A stretch of DNA of 64,000 bases from Lethocerus indicus (GCA_019843655.1 JACDQD010000106.1:372001-436000), one strand, 5' to 3'; positions 39,321 through 51,400 are shown, numbered from the stretch's first letter. Notes: generated by a model from the letters alone, not told the origin. Made by a program: numbers and translations.

Positions 39321-39535
39321 TTCTATCTTCCGACGACATTCCGCCCGTTCTTTTTTGACAGCACGCTTGCTTTGGATCTCTAGAGTATAAGCCAGTTTGA
39401 GATATTTTAACTCTTTGACAAATCGAACTAACAATAACTGAGCACCTACAGGTCATTTTGCCTCATTAACCTGGAGAATCTATTTGAACTACCAGCTTTT
39501 AATTAGCGCTTCTTACAAAGTTACCTTGTATGTAG

Positions 39536-39610
39536 CAGAATTCCCTTGCGGGGACTGAGCGGAGACCTTTGTATTCAGTTTACTGAAACTTTTTCCACCC
39601 TAGATGGGTT
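39536..39610 (+). repeat. Three-copy diverged repeat, copy B
   Basis: It aligns with copy A at offset 373: the GCGGGG, GGAG, TTTGTATT, TTTACTGAAA and TTTCC blocks are in the same order and spacing (core 39561-39596, 28/36 identical). The similarity fades downstream earlier than between A and C. Confidence 0.5.
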
Positions 39611-40713
39611 TTTCGACCCACAGACAGCCCTTCCGACGTTGAATTTGTCAGCAACGTATATATTGTTCCATATTCGTTTCATATAGTCAGTGGATGCTAC
39701 GAAACTGCAGTTATAATACCGCCGTTACAAGTGGCGAGATGTCCGTTCGTAATGAGCGTAGGCTCCGGAAATAGGATTAATTGAAGAGGAATTCCGTAGC
39801 TACCAGAGATTGTGGGGTCTGACATAGTTTATGTAAGTTCTCAGGGTTTCAGTATTAGAATTGTCCTGATTTTTATACTATCGTTGTAAATGTTTTAAGT
39901 AAAATTTGTTCCAATACCTGTATATTTTAACATAGAAAGGCGGTATACACGTATTTACCTATATTTATATATTGTTAAAGATATTCTGTGTATATTTAAG
40001 GAAATAATATCATGTAAATTGTAAGTTGCATAACATACTATTGTGACTCTCCGTTTATTATACCAACATGGTACATAAACCAAGTATAATTTAGTGCGAT
40101 TTTCCATGGATATAAATATGGGAAGGCAAGAGGGAATGTTTTCATGAGTTATTCGCCATAATCGTATGTATATTATAACGATATTCTGTGTTCACTTTAA
40201 TTCAAATCTGGAATTTATTTACTGTCTTCGACAGTGTATTTGCCTGTTCAGAGACTCGTAAACGGGTAAAAATATCCCTAACAAAGAATCCCATTGAGGT
40301 CCCAACGGCAAAAATGAGCTCAAGAGGAAGAGAAAATAAATTAGTTCAGACCTCAATTTTACTGCGAAAACTGTACAAGAATGTACAATCTGGTTCGGAA
40401 ATGAGTTTTGATTTCGCCGAGATTCCTTATTTGCGGCATGACGAAGGGAACTCCAGAAATGAAAATCTTCAGACCATCAATAAAGTCTAACCGAGGAGCA
40501 ATTCTAATACCTAGTCTTTGTCACTCTGGTAAACAGATCAAATTGATTGTTATAAAATAAAAAATAAAACACTATATTTTAGTTCAACAATGTAATGAAC
40601 AATAAGTAATACCCCAATTATATTTACCTACCTGTTGTTCTATGCTCTGAATTTTAATACAGCTATTCTTCATTAGTCGTCAAAGACAAGATATTGATCT
40701 AGCAGTAATTTTT

Positions 40714-40871
40714 CATTTGTTTATACGAAAGGATATTTGGAGGGCTTTGTATTAAATAAACTTGCCAAGTTTCCGCTCCTGTTGCCGATGATTCATTGCC
40801 ACGACACATTCGTTTAAATAATGAATTATCCCGCGCGGAAATGCGACTATCCTTTGTCGAGCCGTTTTCAA
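40714..40871 (+). repeat. Three-copy diverged repeat, copy C
   Basis: Partner of copy A at offset 1551, with blocks in the same order and almost no net insertion or deletion (see copy A). In the frame beginning (V/L)EGFVLN, both A and C end at the same aligned TAA after 26 codons. The middle of that frame is not conserved, so coding is not supported. Confidence 0.6.
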
Positions 40872-41993
40872 TCAACTACACCTCTTTTCCGATTCAGTTT
40901 GTTATATTCCTTAGCGGAAATCGTGGCTTGTTATTTTCCGACAGTGGAATTGTCGGCTGCGAGTGTGCATGACCCAGTTCGGAAATTGCCCGGTAAAGGT
41001 ATTTTTTATTCATTGCCTAAACCAACTAACAGGGGGGCATTTCAGGCATTCAATTTTTTCTTTCCTATCGATCGGAAAAATCAATTTCCGATGACCTCTG
41101 TCGCCTTATCGTGACATCCCGATATCCGGGTTGGGTTCGAAGCATTGAATAATCTTATATACAAAGATGTAAGTATTTATGATTGTCCGTGGTAAATGCC
41201 TATTAGTACGTGTCTGAATTTACGCCAAGTAGGAATCTGTTTCGTAAACCCGATTTCCCGTTCAATAACCGCTATCTAGACTTGTTTTTGCGGTGTATTA
41301 AGGGACGTAAGAGTCCTTTACATAAATTTAAGAGATTGAGTAACAATATAATTATGATAAATTGTATAGTACTTTACACTATAATTGTTCAACTCAGTTG
41401 GTCGCTTCATCAATTTTTACTCGTTAAAATAAGTGACAAAGACGACAGTGTTCCATTTAGTAGAAAATTGCAATTGCCATTCGGGGCTTAATTCAAAGAA
41501 GTTGTTCTGCTTTATGGGTGGAGAGGAACTGGGGTATTATTTTCGATTTAAGGTGGAGACCGACGCGCTCTCTCATGCCTAAAATGAGAGCTGGCGCTCA
41601 AAGCCGGTTGATTTCATTAAAACTCATTACAATCAAAAAGTGCATAATTCCGTAAGACTTTTCCATTAGGGATTACTGGCCAAAATGAAATGGGCTTGTT
41701 TTTTGCCTAATTCACCAGCCGGTAAAACGCCCGCTCTCATTTATTGGAGGCCCACTGTCTTCAGTCAGTTTCTCCTTCGCCGAGATACTTTATGCTTGTT
41801 AGATCTCTGATATTAAGGTAGAACTTCGGCATGGGGCGTCCTCTCATTGTCTATAAACTGTCAAATGCTTATTCTAGGTGACCACGATTTTCGGTAATTT
41901 GGCAACTATCAAAATATCAATGGACACCCCCTTTTGGAGAAGTTTTCAAAGAAAATATTTAAAATAAGGGCACCCCTGGATTCCCGTGACGTT
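40872..41993. other. Noncoding stretch, nothing recognised
   Basis: Two plus-strand open frames of 93-97 codons (40821-41114 and 41210-41491) have no recognisable domain and no clear splice sites. No repeats were noted other than the tail of copy C. Confidence 0.45.
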
Positions 41994-42377
41994 CTAAAAA
42001 TGTGGCCGGTCTATTTTAAAATATGCGCGTGAATTGTTCCTCTTTAAAAAAATAGCTATCAGATGTGTAAGATGCGGTGACTTGGAGATAAAAATGCTCT
42101 TCTTGGAGGAAGTGTGCGGGTGGAAGTAAGTGTCCGTCACTTCCGTACCAGTTCTGTGAGTTTTGACCCTTGACTCCTGAACTTTTCGATGACTCTCCAG
42201 GCAATATTGTCCGCCACCACTCTGAGACATTCCACACTTGACATGTCCAACAACGATTCCTATCCGCAATACAAGAAATCTGTCGCCAGAACGGACACGC
42301 TGTCTCGCTATTTGAGATGCTGGCTTATTAATACTGTGTAATTTCTTGAAAAATTTCTTGTTATTATTGGAATGCAT
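41994..42377 (-). other. Overlapping open frames of unknown origin
   Basis: One minus-strand frame is open for 127 codons, and a second minus-strand frame is open across 42237-42016 in the same DNA. The base composition is less AT-rich than the surroundings and the predicted peptides are not low-complexity (for example QNSQNWYGSDGHLLPP). I recognise no family. This could be a decayed gene or mobile-element coding remnant, or an unrecognised exon. It may go with the 42407-42553 frame just upstream on the same strand. Confidence 0.25.
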
Positions 42378-42406
42378 ACAATTAATATGGAAAATGTAAC
42401 CCTTAC

Positions 42407-42553
42407 TTTTCTTGATTTGTTTGTGAATTCCAGTTGTGCAGTGCAGAAATGCAGATAACTCTGAATCCTAACTTCAACTCTCGACAAGTTGAACAACTTT
42501 GCCGCACTTTGGAAAAGCGGCTCCGTACAAACATTAAGGAAAAGCATGGCCAT
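42407..42553 (-). other. Possible short exon ending in a GTAAGG donor
   Basis: A minus-strand frame starts with ATG at 42553 and remains open to a consensus-like donor AAAA|GTAAGG (GT at 42406-42405). It would encode 49 codons including EPLFQSAAKLFNLSRVEVR, which looks amphipathic rather than random. There is no convincing acceptor or Kozak-like context and no recognised family, so it stays a low-confidence candidate. Confidence 0.2.
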
Positions 42554-43232
42554 TGTTCTAGCTCTTAGGTATTTTTTTTCTTCGGGAAAATATTCCCCGG
42601 TTTATTTTTTAGGCCGGGTTCGGGGCCGCTAGACTTGGGCGGGTTCAGGTTGAGCACCGGCCCGGCCCTCGAATAAATATTTAGCGCAATATCCATCCGG
42701 TTCAGAGCTCCTAAGAGCCCGCCCCCAATCCCGAAGGAGTATAAATTACGATACCGTAAGGACTGAATTTGATAAAATAATGAAAATATTTCCGTGCTCC
42801 AGTGTTTTTCCCCCTCTGTTTTCCTTCGGTCCCTCCACTTTTTCGAAATTACTCGGGTTGTAACTTGCGAGGCGAGAATCAAAAACTCCTTCCCCCCCAC
42901 CCCTCAGCAACGAAAAAACCGGCCAAATCCACTCTTTCAAATTGTATGTATAGTTCCAACATTATGTACCGTCTACGGCAAATGTAAAGTTTTCCGTCTT
43001 GCGGGTATACTGCAGTAAGATTTGAAACGAGGAAAATTTGACGAACAGATTAAAACCGTTTCTCTCAAAAAAATATTAGGTAAAATTAAATTTAACAATG
43101 TACGAATTTAAAATAACTAATTAATTGTAACATTACACGAATGATGAAAATTTGGAAATTTACAAATGGCTTCCCGAGTTAATTTTATTCCAGTTGTTTT
43201 CAAAGCGAATTTGCGATGTACCGCATGGCACA

Positions 43233-43562
43233 TTAGCTCGAACTGTTTGCCCGCCTATCCTCGTTCAACGTATCGCCATCATCGGCGCCTTTCCAGTAGT
43301 AGTATGCCCTAAGTTGTTGCAAACGCGAACTTCTAACGGCAGTCTGTTCCATAACAACTGTTTCACGCCGGTATAAGTGTTCGGTGTCACGGTCGCGAAT
43401 CGAATTTTCCTCCATTTGAATTTTATACCCGGTTCTGTCTAGGTCTACTGCACGCACGTCTATTCTTAGATTTTGAGGTCTCCCAGCATATTTTCCCCGC
43501 AATCTTTCCTCGTTTCCGTCTAGAATACAGGCTGTAATTTTATGATAAGCATTCGGACTCAA
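43233..43562 (-). pseudogene. Possible decayed DDE transposase fragment (Tc1/IS630-like)
   Basis: This 109-codon minus-strand frame is rich in charged residues. Part of it, RRETVVMEQTAVRSSRLQQL followed about 20 residues later by LNEDRRANSS, parallels a pattern in Tc1/IS630-superfamily transposases: (E/D)R.DVV..R...LR followed by Y.DE.W.N. The GYK segment upstream is compatible with the usual linker. If so, the catalytic DE has become ED and the tryptophan is lost, and no intact N-terminal helix-turn-helix or terminal inverted repeats were seen. This is a pattern match by eye only. Confidence 0.3.
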
Positions 43563-43953
43563 ATTTAGATATACCGAAGTTGGCCTGGTTTTTAATCTAA
43601 CGTGTCCTAATCATTGTAGGAGTGCAGGATGAGGGTAGTGTGGTGCTGTGATAGTGGTCGGGGGCGGAGCATGCAACTGGCTATGAGGAACAGGTTTGTT
43701 TGTTACCTTCCTGTTAGAGGAAGCCAGCTGGCAGAGCGTGTCCGCACATCCGGCACAGCTCCCCCATCTCGGCCCAGACTATTAAATATCCCGGCGCGCC
43801 GACTACGGCCCCTTTGTATTTAACACGGCGCTCGACCGTACAACACGCCGCGGAACAACTCAACTGGTTCTATTCTTATGCCCCGGCCCTCCAATACTCG
43901 TCTTCTTTCCCCGGTTAAGTGTCACAAGGCCCCTCGTCCCGACCAGCATTACC

Positions 43954-43963
43954 TACATTAATT
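43954..43963. repeat. Target-site duplication of the Jockey copy, poly(A)-side
   Basis: TACATTAATT occurs directly before the plus-strand T-run (poly(A) tail of the minus-strand element) and is repeated at 44686-44695. Its exact inner end is ambiguous because it runs into the T tract. Confidence 0.75.
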
Positions 43964-44685
43964 TTTTTTTATAACCTTTTTAATTTTTGTACAATCAACT
44001 ACAAAAGTTATTGGTACAAATGTTGAGTGTTTTATTTTCACGCGAATGTCTCGATAAAAGAGACCACCCAATGACGGCACTTTTTTCACATGAGCAGTTT
44101 ACGGCTTCGGACTAAGAAGATCTCTGGGCCAGTGGCGTTTGAGCCGACGCGGGGGAGATAATGGATGGGTAAAGGAGGAAAGGGACTGAACGAGTGGATT
44201 TGGATGTGGAGAGAGGCGGGAATGGAATTTAAGGAAGCGTGATTTTGCGACTTCGTCGACTAAAATGAGGTCTTCGTATGTTGAGGTCATTATGGATTGT
44301 TCGATTAGAAAAATACCAGGGAGCATTAAGTATGGTACGAAGGACTTTTGACTGGAATCTCTGGATGCGGGCGATGTTAGATTTCTTGGCGGAACCCCAT
44401 AATTCTATTTCGTAAGTCCATGTCGGTTTTAAAATGGATTTGTAATTGTCAGTTTGTTGTCTGTTGAAAGTTTTAATGCCCTTTTCAAAAGAGGTCTCAG
44501 CAGTCCAAATTTGCGATTGAGGTTTGTTCTTTTGAGTCGCGTATGGGGGTTCCACGTGAGTCTTTTGTCCATGTAGAGTCCCAGGTAGCGAGCCTGCTGT
44601 TGGGTGGGAATAGGAGCATTGTTGAACTGAACAGGAGGGCAAGGTTGTCGACTCCTACCTTCATAATCATCAATTTAACACAGAG
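43964..44685 (-). mobile_element. 5'-truncated Jockey-type non-LTR retrotransposon
   Basis: This is a 722-bp insertion on the minus strand, flanked by a 10-bp duplication TACATTAATT. In sense order it has the C-terminal part of ORF2, a TAA stop at 44101-44099, and a 3' UTR with AATAAA (complement at 44031-44036). It ends in a short poly(A) (plus-strand T-run from 43964). The 5' end is truncated inside the reverse transcriptase region, as usual for target-primed reverse transcription. It therefore has no promoter, ORF1 or catalytic YADD region and cannot be autonomous. The intact duplication contrasts with at least two frameshifts in the coding part. Confidence 0.9.
44099..44640 (-). pseudogene. 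Jockey ORF2 C-terminal remnant (reverse transcriptase thumb and C-terminal region), frameshifted
   Basis: Recognisable family signatures occur in order on the minus strand. ARYLGLYMDKRLTW comes first, then LKPTWTYEIELWG, SNIARIQRFQSKVLRT, and NAPWYFSNRTIHNDL. FHSRLSPHPNPLV and a final RRLKRHWPRDLL close the series. These are the well-known Jockey ORF2 motifs downstream of the catalytic palm. They lie in three different frames: one break falls near 44450-44460 and another near 44285, so the copy is dead. The catalytic aspartates are not present because of 5' truncation. Assignment to the Jockey clade is firm; the subfamily is not determined. Confidence 0.9.
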
Positions 44686-44695
44686 TACATTAATT
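44686..44695. repeat. Target-site duplication of the Jockey copy, 5'-truncation side
   Basis: TACATTAATT abuts the truncated 5' end of the element and is identical to 43954-43963. Confidence 0.75.
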
Positions 44696-47600
44696 AAGAA
44701 ACATTTTATGGTATGATTTCTAAATAGTGACATAAACTATTGTCCAGCAAAATTGTAATGAGATATATACATATTAAAAGATTGTTTAAGTACCCCGAAA
44801 TAAAGATACACGTTACAGGTACAACGTTGATATATTTTATCTTATACAATTATTAATGATTAGATTATAAATGATTATAAATTATAAAATTGGTTCCGTC
44901 GTTATTTTTATTCGAATTTAGATAGATAATCTAGACGACGGTCCTGAGTTTTAAAAGTGACTTCACATTGTCACTACAATTTGCCCAACAAACCTCAGCT
45001 GAAATCGTGCGTGATTTGGCCCTAATCAAGCCCCCCCCCCGGGCATCTGGCGGGACAGAGGCGCTACAAGTTCCGACCGGTCGGTTTCCGGGAAGTGGCA
45101 AGTTCAGAACCGAGTGTCAAGTTGGAACAATCGACACGGATCTCGAAGATGGTCGGGGTCGGAAGACGATACAGGTGTGAAGGTGGGACATTTACGGGAT
45201 CCCTCGGGGAGGTGGGAAGCTTCAACGAAAGACAGGTCGATTCAAGTCTTACATAACAAGAAGTCGTACCCTGGCCTTAGAATATGGACCTCTTTGAATG
45301 CTAATTTGTACAGGCTCGTGTTGTGGAACAACGCAAATCGGAATGTTATTGCTGTAAACAATGTAAGGGGAAAAATATGAGAAACACCCCAATAAGTTAA
45401 TGTGTACATTGAGGAAAATACATAATACTCTATAAAAAAATTAGTTGTAAATAATGATATTTTAGTATTAAAAATTCAAATTAAAAAAATAACTAGCCTT
45501 ATTCATTTATTTTCCGCGATTCAACCCCTGCTCCGAGCGTTTGTCCGCTTCCATGACCTATTCTCATTATGTATGGGGATCACACCACTTGTATTAAGAG
45601 CTGCGGCATTATAATTGCTCTTTAGATGGGAGGCAGTTATGAACAAACTACATCACTGAATTCCAATTAACGTACTGGAGTTTACGAGCACATCACCCTC
45701 GAATAAATAATTAAATTTAAATTCGATCCGCCAAAGGGGTTCCTCCCTATGACTTTGTAGAGAAGACGTGGGTTCGAATCCCGTTACGCTAAATGTCGTA
45801 TTTCTGAACAATATTTAAATTTAGTTATTCTATCTACGTATTTTCTTGGCAAAGCACCACTTCTTTTGTTTATTTACTGTCCACACTGAAAGTTTTATTG
45901 AAACTTTTAAATATTCGTTTCTGAAAATATATTCCTTTATGGTAATCTGCTCTATCGGACAATAACGATATCGGAGAGGTACTTGGTAAACATTTAAGTA
46001 TTCAACAATTAAGTTGAAATGCAATTATTTGTTTTTAAACTCATCGACTCCTAGTCTCACTCTATATGCCGCACAATGATGGCGTTTTAAAGCGGCAGTG
46101 TACAGACTTTGTCAGGAATGTTTTTGTTGGGTTCGCTAGTTGAGGGTATTAAGTAAGGTTGGTTGGCCCTCCGCTCAGCTCTGCAGTAATCCCACTCGGA
46201 TCGGATGTCGTTGGTTGAGCAGGAGCCCTCATCCCCTCATCTCCTCATCCCCCCCAACACGGCCGTGCTCTTCATTGAAACCACCTGTCCCAAACCGACA
46301 TCCTCTCTCCCCGCCCTATTAAATGTCCACTTTGGTCCACTCTATTGTTAGACCGAGGTTGGCCTAGACATGACATTAAACACGACTAAAACAATCGAGG
46401 TTACCGTTGTTTTGATTACTTTAAAATTTATACATTTCAACGTATTTTTCTCTCTAAACGGTGTAATAAATATTCAAAAGGCGTTGACACGTGTGGGAAC
46501 TCACCGTATTCTAATTTTATCGGAAACTATTAACCGAATTCTATTGATGAATTCGCGCCAGAAATTTATCCGATTAGTCGAAACAAACACAATTGATTGG
46601 AATTTCACCGTGGGTAAACATTCCACTCCCGAACAATTACAAATACATTTGTAATCGAAATTAATAACATTTATTGTTATTGAAATTGAAATTCGTCGAT
46701 TGATTGGACGGTGCGGCCCCGAGAACATGCATTAAACTGTGCTCCCGATAATTAAACTTAGTGTAGGGACGCCCTCGCGGTGGTCCGAACACTCTCTCAC
46801 ATACCGCCCCAAGTTATATTGTATAATTAATTCCCGGTAATTAATAACTGTCGGAATAATTTAGGACGGTATACACCGGGAGAATTAAAACTACTGCGCA
46901 TCAAGAGACTCGTCCTTTCGACTGCCGATAAAGCGTGCCCATTTGTGAAAACATTTTGAAAGTTTATAGAAAGAATGTCATTATATCATTTGGTCATACA
47001 CTTACTCATCATAATTGCGAGCTAAATGAAGCCAATGAAACTAGATTTCATTTGTCCCCGAACTTATCGGAATTATGAATATAATTAGAGCGATGTTACT
47101 CCTGCCTGAGCAACATTTGTCGAGAAGTCGAAACCGGTCATTCATAGTATCAAAGCGGCTAGCTGCGGACCTCGTTCAAAACGACCTAGTTCCGAATGTT
47201 TTAGTAGCGCATTGAACAATGTTTTTACCGTGGACAATGAATCTCGATACATCCTGAGGACATACGGACCGTGCGAGGCAAAGAATTCTTTCGCGTGATT
47301 ATTGCCGTTTGACAAAAGTGGCGGGAGGACGGAGGTACAACGCCTTAGGCAAGTGGGCTCTGATTTGCCACTTAGTTTGCCACTTCCCAGAGGCGAGTGA
47401 GTATTGTCCAACTGTGGCTGCGCTATTGTTTCCAGGCGGTCGGCTGCAATTCTACCCTCGGCTTAGCGTTGCGTGACGACCCCGGCCAACATGAACATGT
47501 TAGACTTATCTGGACGGAACTTATGTAAAGGCGAAAGATAACCACCCGACAATACCGTAATGTCACTTTTTACGTTGCGATTAAGCGGTTTCTCTGCGGG

Positions 47601-48420
47601 TCGTGAGAGGAATTTATATATATACAGTTAAAACTTAGTGTGAAACCTACGAATACTGATTACCCATGAAGCACTGATGTTATTATATCTTCATTCGGGC
47701 CGAGTACCGAAATATCGAAAATGAAAAAAAACGATGTTGCGATATATTAATTTTTGCCCACATTTTGGACAAACGAATTCGGAAACCCAACAATGGATAA
47801 AACAAAGGATAATAAAATACAGGATATAAACAAAATTAAACGAAAAAGACAAGCTGTCGACACGATGCTCCATCGTCAGCACGGTGATTGGGAATCCTAT
47901 CATTCTAGCTATCTTCCAGACGCGCTTATTCGGTCGCAGGGCAGACAGTTTTACTTTCAATACTGCTTCGCAACTGGCTCACTAAATGGGAATTACTTTA
48001 CTAAATACTTGCTGTCGGTTCATTCCCACTTTTTTTGTTAAGGATACTTGTCCTCGTTTCCGATCCGAGAATCCTATCTCCGTTCGCGTTGCCTTCTGAC
48101 GGTGGCAAGAGCCCGCCAGAGGGAAAACCTTAACCCACTAGTCCACACATAGCGGATCTCTTGGAAAAAATAGCGTTCCTGAAAATTGTTCAATGCAAAG
48201 TCAATTGAGACAGGATGATCCGCCGGTAAACAACGTGATTACGTGGGCCAGAAGTAGAAACCGGTTTAGTAAATGCAGTATTATCGCGAGGAAATAGGAT
48301 CCAGCGATCTGGACTGTTGATACATCTCTATACATAGCATAACAATAGATTGTTTAGTCGATTATTGTTGTAACTAATTGGATGATATATATATCAAGGA
48401 GCCAAATTAAATTCATTTTA
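44696..48420. other. Noncoding stretch, small simple repeats only
   Basis: A run of about 10-12 C lies near 45030-45040. CCTCATC(C/T) is repeated three times without interruption at 46227-46250. A tRNA T-arm-like string (GGGTTCGAATCCC) is near 45770 without the rest of a tRNA. The frame at 47142-47411 (minus) has no recognised domain. Confidence 0.5.
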
Positions 48421-48441
48421 GATAGTGTATGATACACTATC
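48421..48441. repeat. Perfect 21-bp palindrome
   Basis: GATAGTGTAT (48421-48430), a single central G (48431), then the exact reverse complement ATACACTATC (48432-48441). The symmetry stops abruptly at both ends. Confidence 0.8.
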
Positions 48442-51400
48442 AAATGAGTCGTTGCGATATGAAATTGATCCGCTTGTGGCCTGCGGGCAAGGTAGCGATT
48501 GGTGGAATACTCCTACGTTCGTAAATACCGGCGGGGGCCGAATAATTAACCGATGGGCCTGGTAATGGGAGGAAGTGCCCGATATGAATCAAACCTTGTT
48601 TAACTACATCTCCCCGGCAATTACGCCTCGTTAAATTTGATTTACACCGCGACGACAGCCATTAGGCAATTAGGGCCGCCGGGGACAGACCCGATCGGAA
48701 CTATCTTCGGCGCCCGGACCTTCGGACGTCCACCGGAATTGTTTCCCTCCCGATTATTGAAACCCATGTTAATGATCAGTGTATTCACTGTGAGCAATTC
48801 TTGGTCAACAAAATGATTTTAAAATACGGAGCAGATTATGTTGAATAACGATTGATTAAATAAATTTCTTGTTCGGACAAAAATACACTGCAGTCTTTCC
48901 ACTAATCCATTACATATTTACAAGCTGGATAAATGTAATAAATCAGCGGTTTGGCACCGTGTAGCCGTGGAAACCGGGGAAAACGATCGGACACGCAATC
49001 GGTGTTTTTCACGGCTCTCCCTCCGGCCTTGTTCTCTGCCCAAATTGGAGGGCCGGGCGTTATGGCGGGGCCCTATTAAAATAAGACCCCTAATGGGCCC
49101 CCGGCGTCGCCCTCCCCACCGCTCGCTAATTAAAGGTAGGGCGGTCGGCGGGCCACCTTCAACCGACGAGCGACTACAATCGAGTAAGTATTATCCGCGC
49201 TTAAATTCACCTAATTATTGTTCGACGCCGGCCGAGCGAGACGCTATTCCGCTTATCGCCACGGAAAATATCGTTATCTCGTCGTAATTGTTGCGACTGA
49301 GGGGAGCCCGGTGAATGGCCCCACCGATTCCATCACCGCGACTGGAAACACGGTTCCAATATTAATGTTATCGTCGATCACAATTTTTTTCATCGCGAAA
49401 TAAAAGAATATTAGATTTTTATATAGATTCCACGTGGCGCGGAACCGGTATTTCGACACGAAAATTGCGAATTGGAATAAATTCCTCGCGACTCGGCTCC
49501 GCGTTCTTAAAATATCGGTACGAATATAAGTGCGAAAACAACCTTTCGGAAAATTAAGCCTACGTATCGACTATATCACTGCCCGCCAGACTATTTAATA
49601 ACTCAATTTATTTGCATATAAGAACTAATTGGTAGAAAATTCCCTCGTGGGGGAACAACTCGTAAAACCTCCACCTTACGTTTCAATAGTCCATCCAGTT
49701 TTGCGAAATGGCCTTCGGTGAAATCCAGTTCAGTTCAGGATGCGTTTTCATTAGTCCGGCCCCCTCCGACGGTGGGTGCGTTTTTTTTTGCGGCTACGCC
49801 CCGGCGAACCCCTTCGGCGGACCCGAAATTTTCTACGCAAATGATCCCCCGGGTGGGGGGTGGGGGGATGCCCGCAACTGGCTAAGTGTGACGAGGCTCA
49901 CACTTGACTTATTCAAATAACGGAGTCCTTTTGATGCGGCTCGGCCCTTTGACAGACCAACTGTGAGAACAGACTAAGCCCCACAAGGGTGAAGTGGAGG
50001 GGTTGGCGGGGGGTTGGTGGGGGTGCCTGCCCTACCCGCCTCGTGGATTTATTCAGTAAACCAGAGACGTCGCACGCACACGCACACCACGCATCACACA
50101 CGCCCTCCATTTTATCATCAAACGTCTTTAAAATCGCTAATACCTTATATATTCTTTGGCCCCATAGACCCGAATGTATTTCATCAATTTCCAGGAACAG
50201 AATGTTGCAGGAGTCCTGAAAAATATGCATCGATTTAACACGTGTTTATACGATTAGTAGAAACATTATCCTAAATTTTCCATACTATTATTGAATAATA
50301 CGATTAAATAAGTTAAATAGTACAATATTGCCTCAAGAGGCCAACGGCGTTACGAATCACCTAATCAGTACATATACTGGTCCTAAACTGAGGGAACGAA
50401 ACAATATTTTCTACAAAAGGGTCACTTATACTACAGTGATTAAGTAGGTGCACTGGCCCTAAAGAGAGGAAACAAAATATCGCCTTACGGCTACCGCTTT
50501 ACGCGAGAGTGATTCACTTTACCCAAGGATTCGTTTCACTTTACCCATCCTTAACTCTTAACACCGCTTCCTCTTAACTTTAACATTGTAGTGAGAAAGG
50601 GAGAAGGCTATTGAACATTCGGGGAATGATTGACGAGAAATCGAAAGATGCCCACGTGTCAACTTTGTGCCCAGTAATAGCTGTGTTTCGAAATTGCTTC
50701 TCGTGTACGAACGATATGAAATTGATGGCCTCCGACGGCTGTGTGCAATTGCGTAGGAGCGGAAAGGATTTAATCGCGTCATCGATACCCGTTGGCTCCA
50801 GTGGTCTACTTGTGGGCCGACTAAACAATGGAATTATTCGCCAATTATTAACAGTGGGCAAACTTGTTCATCCGTTTCAAATTCCGGCGGCTTAACCTCC
50901 CCCACTTGAATATATCGGGTTGGGAGGCCGACCCTATAGCAGCCCCTCTGCCTAAAATCGATACAAACATTTATTTTTACTCAACCTCAGCAGGTTGGGA
51001 CAAATCATCGTAAACTTTAATATGGGAATAATGTCCTATTTTTCTTATAGTAACTTAGCGAGTACTTTTTCTTAACTTAATTCTTAACTTAGCTAAGCTT
51101 AAATCCCCAGGGTATGGATTGTTTTACTTCAGCAAGAGCCACGGCCTCGGAAGAGAATGCAAAACTGATTGTTCTAGTTGAAGAGGAGTCTAAAAAGGAA
51201 CTTCCAACGGAGAGACAACGAGGACAATGGGTTACAGTATCACGTCGAGCAAAGAGTGAAGTTTAGGTTTAGTTAGCTAATTTAAGGGTTTTAGCCCCTT
51301 TACTGTTCTTGATGTTTACCTTCTGTTAGGAACATTATCATTAGAGGATCGGGTTAGTGAGAATCCTCCCCGCGAATCTTCGTTCTGAACGCTTTTGTCC

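Noticed and set aside
41082..41096. Similarity of CAATTTCCGATGACC to CAATTTCCGCTGACC near 60620
   Set aside because: The match is about 15 bp with weak, gapped flanks; not distinguishable from chance by eye.
45765..45790. tRNA-like B-box/T-arm string GGGTTCGAATCCC
   Set aside because: No matching acceptor 5' strand, D-arm or proper 7-nt anticodon loop could be folded upstream. At most it is a tRNA- or SINE-derived scrap.
48967..49287. 106-codon Arg/Pro-rich plus-strand frame
   Set aside because: Composition follows the GC-rich island; no domain and no credible start.
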